NCBI GenBank assembly: GCA_020350285.1 | Contig: CP070708.1 | Coordinates: 2,679,047 to 2,735,742, forward strand | DNA length: 56,696 nt | From: Anaerolineaceae bacterium | GTDB lineage: Bacteria; Chloroflexota; Anaerolineae; Anaerolineales; E44-bin32 | Direction: 5' to 3' | In this document: positions 41,642 to 49,507 of the stretch, in pieces | How the letters are laid out: each line of letters opens with the position of its first letter | Numbering within the stretch: position 1 is the stretch's first letter | The notes under the pieces: model-generated | Database searches by the model: none | Seen by the model: the letters and a program-made list of their open reading frames with translations, nothing else | Told to the model about the DNA's origin: nothing | Program-made: the position numbers and the translations under genes

Positions 41642-42997
41642 TCAGGTGGTTACCGCAATAGGGGTTTTAGATTTCATCAGCGTGGTTTCAACGTACTTCC
41701 CCCGCATACTCCATGGTCCTGCCCACTCGATGTTGACTGTAACGGTCGCACCGCGCAGGTCGCCATCTGCTTCGAAGAAGACCAGTTTGTTGGTCCTTGT
41801 ACGACCCTTCCAACGACCGCGATGCTTTTCTTCCACAAGGACCTCAACTGTACATCCCTGGAAACAAGCGTTGATCTCGCTAGCTATCTTCGTCTGAAGT
41901 GCTTCTAGAGCTCTGAAACGGCGCATTTTCTCATCTTCAGGCACGTCATCTTCCATTCGACGTTCAGCGACCGTGCTTGGGCGAGGTGAGTAGCGGGCGA
42001 TGTGGACGACATCAAAACGCAATTCCTCCAAGGCTCGATAGGTTCGTTGGAACTGTTCGTCACGTTCCCCAGGAAAGCCAACGATCACATCGGTGGCCAG
42101 AGATACCCCCGGCAAGCGTTCACGAATACGATCGATCAGGTGGCGGTACTCTTCTATGGTGTACCCACGCTTCATCGCCTGGAGAATATCGTTATCTCCT
42201 GCCTGCATCGGTACTTCGATGTGTTCGCATACCTTAGGTAACTCTGCAACCGAGTCGAGCAACTCATCGGTCATCCAGTTTGGGTGAGAGGTTAAGAAGC
42301 GGATACGGTTGATGCCCTCGATCCCATGGATCCTGTGAAGGAGAGCTGGCAGATTGATCCCTTCATCTAAGTCCATGCCATAGCGGTCCACAATTTGACC
42401 AAGCAACGTGACTTCAGCTACTCCTTGTTGGGCCAGGCAGCGTATCTCAGCGACGATTTCGTCCGGTTGGCGACTTCGTTCAGCTCCACGTCGGAGTGGG
42501 ATGACACAAAAGCTGCATGCGTGAGAGCAGCCCTCTACCACAGGCACGTAAGCCGATACGAGATCCCGTTCATTGTGCGGGAGGATCAGGTTTCCATCCA
42601 TAATGGCGTGGCGGATTTTAGTACGGACATTTTCAAGATCCCTTCCTTGTAACCGAGCCAGATGCTCGATGAGTGGACCGGGATCAGAGGGTGGTGAGAA
42701 AACATCAACGTGCGGGAAGGACGATTCAAGCCGGAGATTGCCTTTAACCCCAACGAGGCATCCCATCAGGTTGATCACCACATCTGGTCGACGTTGCTTC
42801 AAGGGACGTAGGGAATTCAGTCTCCCATAGGCCTTGTCCTCAGCGCTCTGACGAACAACGCATGTGTTGAGCACGACAACGTCGGCATCCTCCGCGCGAG
42901 GCGTGGGGAGATAGCCCAATTTCTCCAACGCGGAAGCCACGCGTTGGGAATCGGCAACGTTCATCTGACAACCGGCTGTCCAGATGTGATATTTCAT
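41642..42997 (-). CDS. miaB: tRNA methylthiotransferase, MiaB family
   Basis: 451 residues. A radical-SAM enzyme that adds a methylthio group to N6-isopentenyladenosine in tRNA. Its UPF0004 domain contains cluster-binding Cys10 (TAGCQMN), Cys46 (NTCVVRQ) and Cys80 (LMGCLVG); the radical-SAM cluster Cys157, Cys161 and Cys164 lie in EGCSHACSFCVIP. A TRAM domain ends the protein (residues about 375-445). The pattern is MiaB-like rather than RimO- or MtaB-like because of the AGCQMN and GRERSR-type (here GAERSR) sequences, though this single-residue distinction is moderate evidence. No neighbour clarifies it. Confidence 0.85.
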   Translation of the reverse strand: MKYHIWTAGCQMNVADSQRVASALEKLGYLPTPRAEDADVVVLNTCVVRQSAEDKAYGRLNSLRPLKQRRPDVVINLMGCLVGVKGNLRLESSFPHVDVFSPPSDPGPLIEHLARLQGRDLENVRTKIRHAIMDGNLILPHNERDLVSAYVPVVEGCSHACSFCVIPLRRGAERSRQPDEIVAEIRCLAQQGVAEVTLLGQIVDRYGMDLDEGINLPALLHRIHGIEGINRIRFLTSHPNWMTDELLDSVAELPKVCEHIEVPMQAGDNDILQAMKRGYTIEEYRHLIDRIRERLPGVSLATDVIVGFPGERDEQFQRTYRALEELRFDVVHIARYSPRPSTVAERRMEDDVPEDEKMRRFRALEALQTKIASEINACFQGCTVEVLVEEKHRGRWKGRTRTNKLVFFEADGDLRGATVTVNIEWAGPWSMRGKYVETTLMKSKTPIAVTT

Positions 42998-43173
42998 GGC
43001 TGCGATTATAACCCGCCTTTGTCCGATTTGACGAGATTCGTGTCTGAGTGTAGCTGGGGAGGAGTATGATAGACACGTTGATGTTAATAAGGCGGATTGA
43101 CATCCCGAGGTTTATCCTACCCATCGTGAGTATGTTTTAGGTTTGCAAAGGCATTGCCAAGCAGAGTCTAGCC

Positions 43174-43201
43174 GTAGGGGCAATTCATGAATTGCCCCTA
43201 C
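43174..43201. repeat. Perfect 28-bp palindrome, GTAGGGGC family
   Basis: Arms of 14 bp: GTAGGGGCAATTCA directly followed by its complement TGAATTGCCCCTAC. The outer octamer is the same as at 13933, but the core differs. Confidence 0.8.
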
Positions 43202-43237
43202 AAACGGCACGATCGATGGTTGATTATTGATATGTTC

Positions 43238-43309
43238 AGGGGCGACCGTTCGACAATCCTTTGCAAGCTCAGGACAAGGCTCACGACGCTGCCGACCGGT
43301 CGCCCCTAC
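43238..43309. repeat. Interrupted GTAGGGGC-family palindrome
   Basis: The arms AGGGGCGACCG and CGGTCGCCCCT match the copy at 13933 but are separated by about 48 nt, as if a palindrome had been opened by an insertion or had grown a longer loop. Confidence 0.65.
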
Positions 43310-43444
43310 ATAGAAAGGGCTTTGCCCATGCTGATCTATTCGCTCTTGCTATGGTTTAGCTAAGTGGCCCATTCTTCAGCCTGTAGAAGTGGGGTATCAT
43401 AAAGCGCTGAGGGGGGTCGATCTAGGCGCAGGGGTATCGTTTTA

Positions 43445-44461
43445 ATGAATCGTAGTATGGATATGGTTCGGGGAGCTGTATCAACCCTCATCTCTCAATT
43501 GACATGGAGAGGGATAGGTTTTGGAAAGGGCAGGAATTATAAACAACTCCTGCTCATAGCAACAGCTCTTGTGGCCTGCTCAGCATGCGTACCATCGTCG
43601 TCTGAAACACATACCAGTGTCCCTCCCTCCTCTACGAGAACGATCCGCCCAATCACCCCTACTGCAACGTCATCGAACACACCTCAACCAACGGATACCC
43701 TGACACCTACGCCAGTATGCACGGAAACAAAGGGGATCGTAGAGATCGAAAGTTACCCGGGTTTTGTTCTGCCTGAGCAGATTCCATATCAAATCTACCT
43801 CCCGCCTTGTTACCATTTTGGAGAACAAAGATATCCAGTTCTCTATCTCTTGCATGGATTTCCACATGACGAATCGCATTGGGTGGAATTAGGGGTGGTT
43901 GAAATGGTAGATGATCATGTTGGCTCGGATATTTGGCCGTCGTTTCTTATGGTCATGCCGCGCCAACCAGAGCCGCTGTTCACCAGTAGTGATGGGGGTC
44001 CAGGATCCTATGAGGAGGAATTTTTGGAGGGGTTAATCCCCTACATCGATCAAACCTACCGAACATTACCTTCAGGGGACAGCAGGGCGATCGCTGGTAT
44101 CTCGCGCGGCGGTGTCTGGGCGCTGGAGATCACCTTCCGTCACCCTGATCGGATTGACCTTGTGGCAGCGCTTAGCCCGGCGCTGCATGTTAATTATGCG
44201 CGACCGCCCTATGATCCATTCGTTATCGTCAACAGCGGCTCACAACTACCGGGTCACATTTTCCTCAGTGCTGGAGAAGGTGAAGCTTCTTTCCTTGACA
44301 AGGTTGAAGATCTAAGCCAAGCATTGGAGGCGCAAGGCGTGTCCCATTCCTTTGTTGTCGGATCAGGTGGCCATGATGCAGAGGGGTGGATGTCCATGAT
44401 GGAGGAGGCGTTGTCGTTCCTCGTTCTGGGTTGGGATGGGGTCGTAGGCTCCGATCCGTGA
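43445..44461 (+). CDS. Secreted lipoprotein esterase (alpha/beta hydrolase, esterase D-like)
   Basis: 338 residues. A hydrophobic N-terminal stretch ends LVACSAC at about residue 45-48, giving a lipid anchor, followed by a Thr/Pro-rich linker to residue 90. The hydrolase domain shows the oxyanion sequence LYLLHGFPHDESHW, nucleophile Ser220 in AGISRGGVW and likely catalytic His310 in GSGGHDAEGW. It belongs to the Esterase (EstA/S-formylglutathione hydrolase-like) family that also includes carbohydrate esterases, so an extracellular ester substrate is likely. Several N-terminal ATG codons are possible; the first was used. It ends near a GGGGCGGG palindrome at 44487-44512. Confidence 0.85.
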   Translation: MNRSMDMVRGAVSTLISQLTWRGIGFGKGRNYKQLLLIATALVACSACVPSSSETHTSVPPSSTRTIRPITPTATSSNTPQPTDTLTPTPVCTETKGIVEIESYPGFVLPEQIPYQIYLPPCYHFGEQRYPVLYLLHGFPHDESHWVELGVVEMVDDHVGSDIWPSFLMVMPRQPEPLFTSSDGGPGSYEEEFLEGLIPYIDQTYRTLPSGDSRAIAGISRGGVWALEITFRHPDRIDLVAALSPALHVNYARPPYDPFVIVNSGSQLPGHIFLSAGEGEASFLDKVEDLSQALEAQGVSHSFVVGSGGHDAEGWMSMMEEALSFLVLGWDGVVGSDP

Positions 44462-44486
44462 CCCTTTTAGTCACTCAATAATATAG

Positions 44487-44512
44487 TTGGGGCGGGGTAT
44501 ACCCGCCCCGAC
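44487..44512. repeat. Palindrome of the GGGGCGGG type after the esterase gene
   Basis: GTTGGGGCGGG, loop TAT-like, CCCGCCCCGAC, 25 nt after the esterase stop. It belongs to the same broad family as 13986-14012. With TTATTTGC after it, it could also serve as a terminator between convergent genes. Confidence 0.55.
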
Positions 44513-44540
44513 TTATTTGCCCACCTGACCTTTGACAAAA

Positions 44541-45413
44541 TTACGCTTTCAACTCCGGGATGATCTCATCGGTGAAGAGTTTTATGATCTCCGGAGTATA
44601 TTCTCCTTTGACATTGAAGATGATGTGCTCAAAACCTAGTTTGTGAAAATCCTTTCCGCTGGCAATGATATCGCCCACGCTATTGGCTTCGAAATCAGCG
44701 GTTTGCAACACCGTTTTTTCGATCTCTTCGTAGGGTCTACCAACGTCTTCGCAATGCTTTTGTAGAATTTCAAGTCTTTCCTTGAGAACTTCCACCTCGG
44801 CGCGTCCAAAGAGGTTGCATGCGTCGCCGTATTTCGCAACAAAGCGCAGGGTCTTCTTAGGTCCCATTCCACCGATCAGGATGGGAGGATGCGGTTTACT
44901 GAGAGGCTGTGGATTGTTAACTGGGTATGGCAGCTTGAAATGCTCTCCCTCGAAGGGGGAGGTGTCCCCTGACCACATGTGTTTGGCGATTTGCAGAATC
45001 TCCTCAAGCTGTTCAAAACGTTCTTTGGTCGGAGGAAAACGCATCCCCAAACTCTCAGTCTCGTGCTGGTACCATGCCGCACCAATTCCGAAGTATGCTC
45101 TTCCGCCAGAGAGCACATCCAAGGTGGAGACCATTTTGATCACCACGGCTGGGTGACGGTAGATCACACCCCCGACAAGCAAGCCGATCTTGACCTTCTG
45201 GGTGATCCCGGCAAAAAAACCCAAGGTGGTGTACCCCTCGATCATTTCAGTCTCGGCTTCACCCAACCAGCTTCCAAGCTGAAAGAAATGATCCATCACC
45301 CACAAACTATCGAAACCTCCTTGATCAACCGCCTGAACCGTATCTATGAGCCAGTCACGCATCGTCTCGGGAGTACTGGGTCGAAATTGAGGTATTTGTA
45401 AACCTATTCGCAT
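44541..45413 (-). CDS. LLM-class (F420-dependent type) oxidoreductase
   Basis: 290 residues of the luciferase-like monooxygenase fold, a TIM barrel for FMN or F420. DTVQAVDQGGFDSLWVMDHFF, GYTTLGFFAGITQKVKIGLLV and ILDVLSGGRAYFGIGAAWY (here STLDVLSGGRAYFGIG) are typical of the F420-dependent group, ending GGMGPKKTLRFVAKYGDACN. Substrate and cofactor cannot be settled from sequence; in Chloroflexota F420-type proteins are common. The gene is isolated on the minus strand, convergent with the esterase. Confidence 0.85.
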   Translation of the reverse strand: MRIGLQIPQFRPSTPETMRDWLIDTVQAVDQGGFDSLWVMDHFFQLGSWLGEAETEMIEGYTTLGFFAGITQKVKIGLLVGGVIYRHPAVVIKMVSTLDVLSGGRAYFGIGAAWYQHETESLGMRFPPTKERFEQLEEILQIAKHMWSGDTSPFEGEHFKLPYPVNNPQPLSKPHPPILIGGMGPKKTLRFVAKYGDACNLFGRAEVEVLKERLEILQKHCEDVGRPYEEIEKTVLQTADFEANSVGDIIASGKDFHKLGFEHIIFNVKGEYTPEIIKLFTDEIIPELKA

Positions 45414-45470
45414 TGTTTTTCTCCTTTGTTGTCTTGTGGCTCTTTAGCTCACGATAGTATCGTCTTGTCC

Positions 45471-46310
45471 TTATTTCCTGCCAATGGCCATGAGATGGCC
45501 TGTAATTCCGAGAATAGAGGGTTCATCTTCTACCCAACGCACAGCATCCATTATCAGTGTGCGGTGATCTTGATCATCCCATCGTTCATCCAGATCATGT
45601 AACAACGCTGCGAAGCCTTCTATCGAAAGTGTTTTTTCTAGGTGAAAACCAGTTTCTAAGACCTCAGACGCAAGCTCCTCTGGATGATGGAAAAAAGCGG
45701 TGGTGAAATAGGACAGCTCGTTTGTAGGATTCCGATGTTGGCCATTCGTCAGATCACGCTGGACGATGCGCATGAACTTAGGATCACTCAAGATGCCGCG
45801 ATCCAGTCCGTCCAATAAAGATGCGAATCGTGATATTCCCACCGCAAATACATGTCCATTTTTCTTCAGTACTCGATAGGCTTCCCGTAACGCCAAGAGG
45901 CGATCCTCTCTATCCGTGAGGTGATAGAGAGGACCGAGCATCAAGACGGCATCGACACTGACATCCGGTTGATGCAGCTTGCGAGCATCTCCTAGACTGA
46001 TCGAGGCGATCTGGCATTCAGGTTGCCCCTCTGATGCTTGCCTTGCTTGCTCAACATGAAGCGGTACAGGATCGATGAGGTGGACCTTGTGGCCGTCTCT
46101 GGCGAGCCAACAAGCGTATACGCCAGGCCCGCCACCGACATCGAGAATCGTCGCCGGAGGTACTGGCAAATATCGATCTATAATCTCCTTTGTGCGTAGG
46201 AGTTCTAATTGTCCGAGAGCACCCGAAAGCCTTTGAGCCTCAAGGCCTTCCTCATAGTAGCGTGTCACTTCATGGGGTAGGGAGAAGTGATTATCTTCTG
46301 AGTTTGTCAT
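45471..46310 (-). CDS. Class I SAM-dependent methyltransferase
   Basis: 279 residues from the ATG at 46310, chosen because it follows the stop of the upstream SRPBCC gene (46324); earlier in-frame ATGs would overlap that gene. Motif I is TILDVGGGPGVYACWLA, then HLIDPVPLHVEQAR (acidic residue after strand 2), then AVLMLGPLYHLT and the motif VLKKNGHVFAVG. The substrate is unknown. The adjacent SRPBCC gene may be co-transcribed, but their roles are not obviously linked. Confidence 0.85.
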   Translation of the reverse strand: MTNSEDNHFSLPHEVTRYYEEGLEAQRLSGALGQLELLRTKEIIDRYLPVPPATILDVGGGPGVYACWLARDGHKVHLIDPVPLHVEQARQASEGQPECQIASISLGDARKLHQPDVSVDAVLMLGPLYHLTDREDRLLALREAYRVLKKNGHVFAVGISRFASLLDGLDRGILSDPKFMRIVQRDLTNGQHRNPTNELSYFTTAFFHHPEELASEVLETGFHLEKTLSIEGFAALLHDLDERWDDQDHRTLIMDAVRWVEDEPSILGITGHLMAIGRK

Positions 46311-46323
46311 CTGTCTTTCACTT

Positions 46324-46767
46324 TCAATACCGTATTCCATGTTCAGTATAGTATTTCCACAGCGTGAGAGCCTCGCCCCAGCCTGCACTGCAATTCAACA
46401 TCGCTCTTAATCCCGAAGGTGTGTCTTGATACCCATGCTCCTTTAGGTGGACGATTGTGCCACCCTCTACTTGTTCAAAATCGATTTCGATCGTGGTGTA
46501 ATAATCCGGAGTGTCGGGTTTCCATTGGAAGACGAAGCGTTTACCTCTTACAGCTTCCAAAATAGGACATAGCTCCTCGTCCGTTATCCGATCTACTCCG
46601 AAATCCTTCCAACGAAAGATCAACTCACCACCTGGGCGAGGATCTACACTTGATCCTTCTGTAAACCAACCATCCAGTCCTTTTGAGGTCGCGATGCCAT
46701 CATAGACCTCTTCAGGTAGTGCGCGAACGAATGTCGAATATCTAATCTCATCATTGATACGCTTCAT
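46324..46767 (-). CDS. SRPBCC/AHSA1-family (START-like) protein
   Basis: 147 residues from the ATG at 46767, with GGAG about 9 nt upstream. The START-like fold binds hydrophobic ligands; AHSA1-type members are recognised by RYSTFVRALPEEVYDGIATSKGLDGWF at the N-terminus, FRWKDFG in the middle, and the C-terminal NCSAGWGEALTLWKYYTEHG helix. It has no catalytic motif. It is 13 nt upstream of the methyltransferase gene in the same direction, suggesting one transcript. Confidence 0.85.
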   Translation of the reverse strand: MKRINDEIRYSTFVRALPEEVYDGIATSKGLDGWFTEGSSVDPRPGGELIFRWKDFGVDRITDEELCPILEAVRGKRFVFQWKPDTPDYYTTIEIDFEQVEGGTIVHLKEHGYQDTPSGLRAMLNCSAGWGEALTLWKYYTEHGIRY

Positions 46768-46892
46768 CGGACGATCTCCATGAAAACGTCTGGTGCTGAT
46801 CAACAACCGTACGAGCTGTGCAGCGCGCTCTCGTGGCAATTAATCGTCAAGCATCCGGTTTCATTTTCGCACATCATTGAGTGTTCACCAAA

Positions 46893-46989
46893 TCAGTAGT
46901 CAGTAGTCAGATGTCAGTAGTCAAACATTAAAATTCAGTTGGTTGTCTCTGATCTCTGACTACTGACTACTGGCTACTGATTACTGACA
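46893..46989. repeat. Inverted, internally tandem repeat (CAGTAGT/ACTACTG)
   Basis: The left arm 46893-46923 consists of TCAGTAGTCAGTAGTCAG-like units; the right arm 46957-46989 carries the complementary TGACTACTGACTACTGG units, separated by about 33 nt. It could fold into a long imperfect hairpin upstream of the LysM gene. Confidence 0.6.
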
Positions 46990-47092
46990 CTGATATCTGA
47001 TAGAACTACCGTTCTAGCAGATCATAGCCATTTCAGGTAAAATGAATCTCACCATAGGATGGGGTAAGGAGCCCTTTCCCGGGAGGAGGGTG

Positions 47093-47761
47093 ATGGCTAT
47101 CCCTGAATCTGAAGAAAGTGTGGCGGATGTGATACAAGCCTATCGACGCCGTCGAGAGCGACTTGTACCGCTCTTATTGGGAGGATTGGCAGTTGTACTC
47201 TTGGTCGTCGGAGGCTTTATGATCGTGCTTTGGCTGACGGGGGATTCCCCTCCAGCACTGCCCGGTTTTCTCGCCTCCGATACACCTACCTTGACTCAGA
47301 CCGTTACACCACGCCCACCAACAATCACGCCTACGGTCACAGATACCCTACCGCCTACTGAAACCCCGACACCGTCAGGTCCCCTCACGTATATCGTTGA
47401 GGAAGGCGACAATCTCTGGGCGATTGCAACGGAATTCGGAGTTGACATTGAGATTCTTATGTGGGTAAACAATATAGCTGTTGCGAATGAGATCTTTGTA
47501 GGCCAGGAATTGATCATCCCAGAAGAGGGGACTGAGTTGCCCACTGTTACGCCTTTACCTGCAACATTACTGCCAGGGCAAAAGATCATCTATCGTGTGA
47601 GACCTGGTGATACGTTGGAATCGATCGCAGCCCAATTCAACAGCACGGCGGAGGCCATTGCTGAGGAGAATGACATCGAGGACCCGAATGCCATTGGAAT
47701 TGGTCAAGAATTGATCGTACCGGTCAATATCGCGACACCAACTGCGACCACGGAAACTTAA
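47093..47761 (+). CDS. Membrane-anchored protein with two LysM domains
   Basis: 222 residues from the ATG at 47093, which has GGAGGAGGG just upstream. A charged cytoplasmic N-terminus (ESEESVADVIQAYRRRRER) precedes one transmembrane helix (about 26-49). A Thr/Pro-rich linker follows, then two LysM peptidoglycan-binding domains: LTYIVEEGDNLWAIATEFGVD ... EIFVGQELIIPEE and IIYRVRPGDTLESIAAQFNST ... IGIGQELIVPV. It should span the membrane and bind the cell wall. A strong terminator follows, so it is probably monocistronic. Confidence 0.85.
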   Translation: MAIPESEESVADVIQAYRRRRERLVPLLLGGLAVVLLVVGGFMIVLWLTGDSPPALPGFLASDTPTLTQTVTPRPPTITPTVTDTLPPTETPTPSGPLTYIVEEGDNLWAIATEFGVDIEILMWVNNIAVANEIFVGQELIIPEEGTELPTVTPLPATLLPGQKIIYRVRPGDTLESIAAQFNSTAEAIAEENDIEDPNAIGIGQELIVPVNIATPTATTET

Positions 47762-47821
47762 TCGAAGAAGCAAGTCATATGTGAAGCGTTTCTCACACCA
47801 ATTCGACCTGCTGGATCAGCT

Positions 47822-47860
47822 CAGCCGACTGATGATTTAAACATCAGTCGGCTGTTTCTA
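47822..47860 (+). terminator. Rho-independent terminator after the LysM gene
   Basis: A perfect 13-bp stem, CAGCCGACTGATG and CATCAGTCGGCTG with a 7-nt loop, followed by TTTCTATGGTTT. It lies 60 nt after the stop codon. Confidence 0.85.
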
Positions 47861-47921
47861 TGGTTTAACTCTTGGATGCAAACCTGTCGGCTTGATCTGA
47901 TCTAGCAGTCAGGCGCCTCTT

Positions 47922-49067
47922 CTAAAGATTTGATAAAGCAGCCTCGATCTCAGCGAGAATAATCGGGTCCGTCTCCGATTGCTTCACTTCTTTTAACGCG
48001 ATTTTGGCGTTCTTTCCACCGATCTGCCCCAATGCCCAGGCGGCGTGGCCACGGATCAAGTGCTCCCGATCGTGCATTAACAGCTCAATCAGGTGTGGAA
48101 TTGCGGTTGGGTCCCGATGATTTCCGGCGACAATGGCTGCATTTCGTACCAGACCACGACGCCTGGGACGAAGCAGAGGGCTGTCGCGCAGAGGATCCAC
48201 CCATGAGTCGGGGGCTAGATTCAAGAACGATTCAATGTCGGGAGGCTTAAGAAAGGCTCGTGTTTGAAAGGCAGGGTCCTTAGTCGGCAGGGAGAAGCGG
48301 TTCCAGGGGCAGACCTGTTGACAGATATCGCATCCGAACAGCCAGTCGCCGATCTTCTCCCTAAGCTCATGAGGGACAAAATCCTTATGCTCGATCGTGA
48401 GGTAGGAGATACAGAGTCTGGCGTCTATTGTTCGATCGGCGGTAATACAGGATGTGGGACAGGCGTCGATACAGCGGGTACAGGTTCCACAGCGATCACG
48501 CTCGAATGGGTCATCCGGTTCAAGTTGAACTCCCAATAGCAATTCTGCGAGCAGGAGGTATGAGCCGTGTGAGGGGTTGATCAAGCACGTGTTCTTTCCG
48601 ATCCACCCCAATCCAGATCGTTGAGCGAATTCTCGTTCGAGTAAAGGACCGGTATCGGTGTACTTCCGATGTGGAACCGATCTTCCTACCTGTGTCTCAA
48701 TAAACACCGCCAACTGCTCGAGACGATCGATGAGCACATCATGATAATCGTCCCCTTGAGCGTAAGCAGCTATACAAGGCGTTTTCTTCACAGGTTGGTG
48801 ATCCTCAGGAAGGTAATTAACGGCAACCGCAAGAATGGATTTGCATTCGGGCAGTATCTGAAGCGGATCGGATCGTCTGATAACAGCGCGTTCGTCGCTC
48901 AGATAATTCATGCCCCCATATCGACCCCTGGCAAGCCATTGATGGTAGACATCGAGGTGGGGGGGTGGTTCTGGTCCAGTTACACCGACAAGATCGAAAC
49001 CTAAGCGTTTCGCTTCAGCCTTGACACGAGCGGTTAGATCCTTATTGCTGAGATTGATCATTCCCAT
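47922..49067 (-). CDS. queG: Epoxyqueuosine reductase QueG with C-terminal HEAT repeats
   Basis: 381 residues from the ATG at 49067; an earlier in-frame ATG (49103) lacks support. QueG reduces epoxyqueuosine to queuosine in tRNA using cobalamin and two 4Fe-4S clusters. DTGPLLEREFAQRSGLGWIGKNTCL is the QueG signature, then the Fe-S motifs CGTCTRCIDACPTSC and FGCDICQQVCPWN. The C-terminus contains PBS/HEAT-like repeats: DPTAIPHLIELLMHDREHL and RGHAAWALGQIGG. These repeats bind tRNA in known QueG proteins. Queuosine biosynthesis genes are not otherwise in the window. Confidence 0.93.
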   Translation of the reverse strand: MGMINLSNKDLTARVKAEAKRLGFDLVGVTGPEPPPHLDVYHQWLARGRYGGMNYLSDERAVIRRSDPLQILPECKSILAVAVNYLPEDHQPVKKTPCIAAYAQGDDYHDVLIDRLEQLAVFIETQVGRSVPHRKYTDTGPLLEREFAQRSGLGWIGKNTCLINPSHGSYLLLAELLLGVQLEPDDPFERDRCGTCTRCIDACPTSCITADRTIDARLCISYLTIEHKDFVPHELREKIGDWLFGCDICQQVCPWNRFSLPTKDPAFQTRAFLKPPDIESFLNLAPDSWVDPLRDSPLLRPRRRGLVRNAAIVAGNHRDPTAIPHLIELLMHDREHLIRGHAAWALGQIGGKNAKIALKEVKQSETDPIILAEIEAALSNL

Positions 49068-49149
49068 GTGACCTTCTAAGTATGGCCTTCTCTTGTCGGT
49101 CAATCCTGAGGCCTATTGTATATCCTAGAGACGAGGGCGTCATCCTTTT

Positions 49150-49182
49150 AGCTTCCCGCGAGCTTCAAACTCGCGGGAAGCT
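49150..49182. repeat. Intergenic hairpin, CCCGCGAG type
   Basis: AGCTTCCCGCGAG, a 7-nt loop, CTCGCGGGAAGCT: a perfect 13-bp stem with the same core as 40037-40065. Confidence 0.65.
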
Positions 49183-49205
49183 CTAATGATAGGTCATCCC
49201 GATCT

Positions 49206-49308
49206 GTCATTCTGAGTTCCGACAGGCGCCAAGAATCCCTATGCTTCATTGGTTTCATGAGGTTCATCATAGGGATTCATCGCTCGCACGACTCGCTCGG
49301 AATGGCAC
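49206..49308. repeat. Inverted-repeat element with TGTCATTC ends, copy 2
   Basis: TGTCATTCTGAG at the left and GGAATGGCAC at the right, with an inner AATCCCTATG inverted to CATAGGGATT. It is a diverged relative of 28283-28384. Confidence 0.7.
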
Positions 49309-49317
49309 ATGTACATA

Positions 49318-49401
49318 TGTCATTGCGAGCTCCGAAGGAGCGAAACAATCTCCTCAATGAAAAGATTGCTTCGTCGCACTGGCGTGCTCCTCGCAATGAC
49401 A
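49318..49401. repeat. Inverted-repeat element with TGTCATTGCGAG ends, copy 3
   Basis: Ends TGTCATTGCGAG and CTCGCAATGACA are exactly inverted. The inner parts AACAATCTC and AGATTGCTT also pair. It lies next to copy 2 but carries the TGCGAG version of the end. Confidence 0.75.
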
Positions 49402-49449
49402 GATTGGGGGGGTGCTCCTTCTCGCAAGGTTCCTATATTACAGATTGAA

Positions 49450-49483
49450 TCAAAAATCGCGACGGCTGTAAATCGTCGCGATT
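49450..49483 (-). terminator. Rho-independent terminator of gltD
   Basis: On the minus strand, AATCGCGACG, a 9-nt loop, CGTCGCGATT, followed by TTTG. It lies 25 nt after the gltD stop codon. Confidence 0.8.
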
Positions 49484-49507
49484 CACACCAACAACGAGAA
49501 ATCTTGT

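Larger units (their letters stand above)
42998..43444. other. Intergenic region with two GTAGGGGC-type palindromes
   Basis: No gene. It separates the divergent miaB and esterase genes and contains the palindromes at 43174-43201 and 43238-43309. The rest shows no recognisable element. Confidence 0.5.
49104..49507. other. Repeat-rich intergenic region upstream of queG
   Basis: No gene. It contains a hairpin at 49150-49182, two TGTCATT-type inverted-repeat elements (49206-49308, 49318-49401) and the gltD terminator at 49450-49483. Confidence 0.6.

Noticed and set aside
46893..46989. CAGTAGT repeats as a CRISPR array
   Set aside because: Irregular units with no spacer structure; it is a self-complementary repeat.
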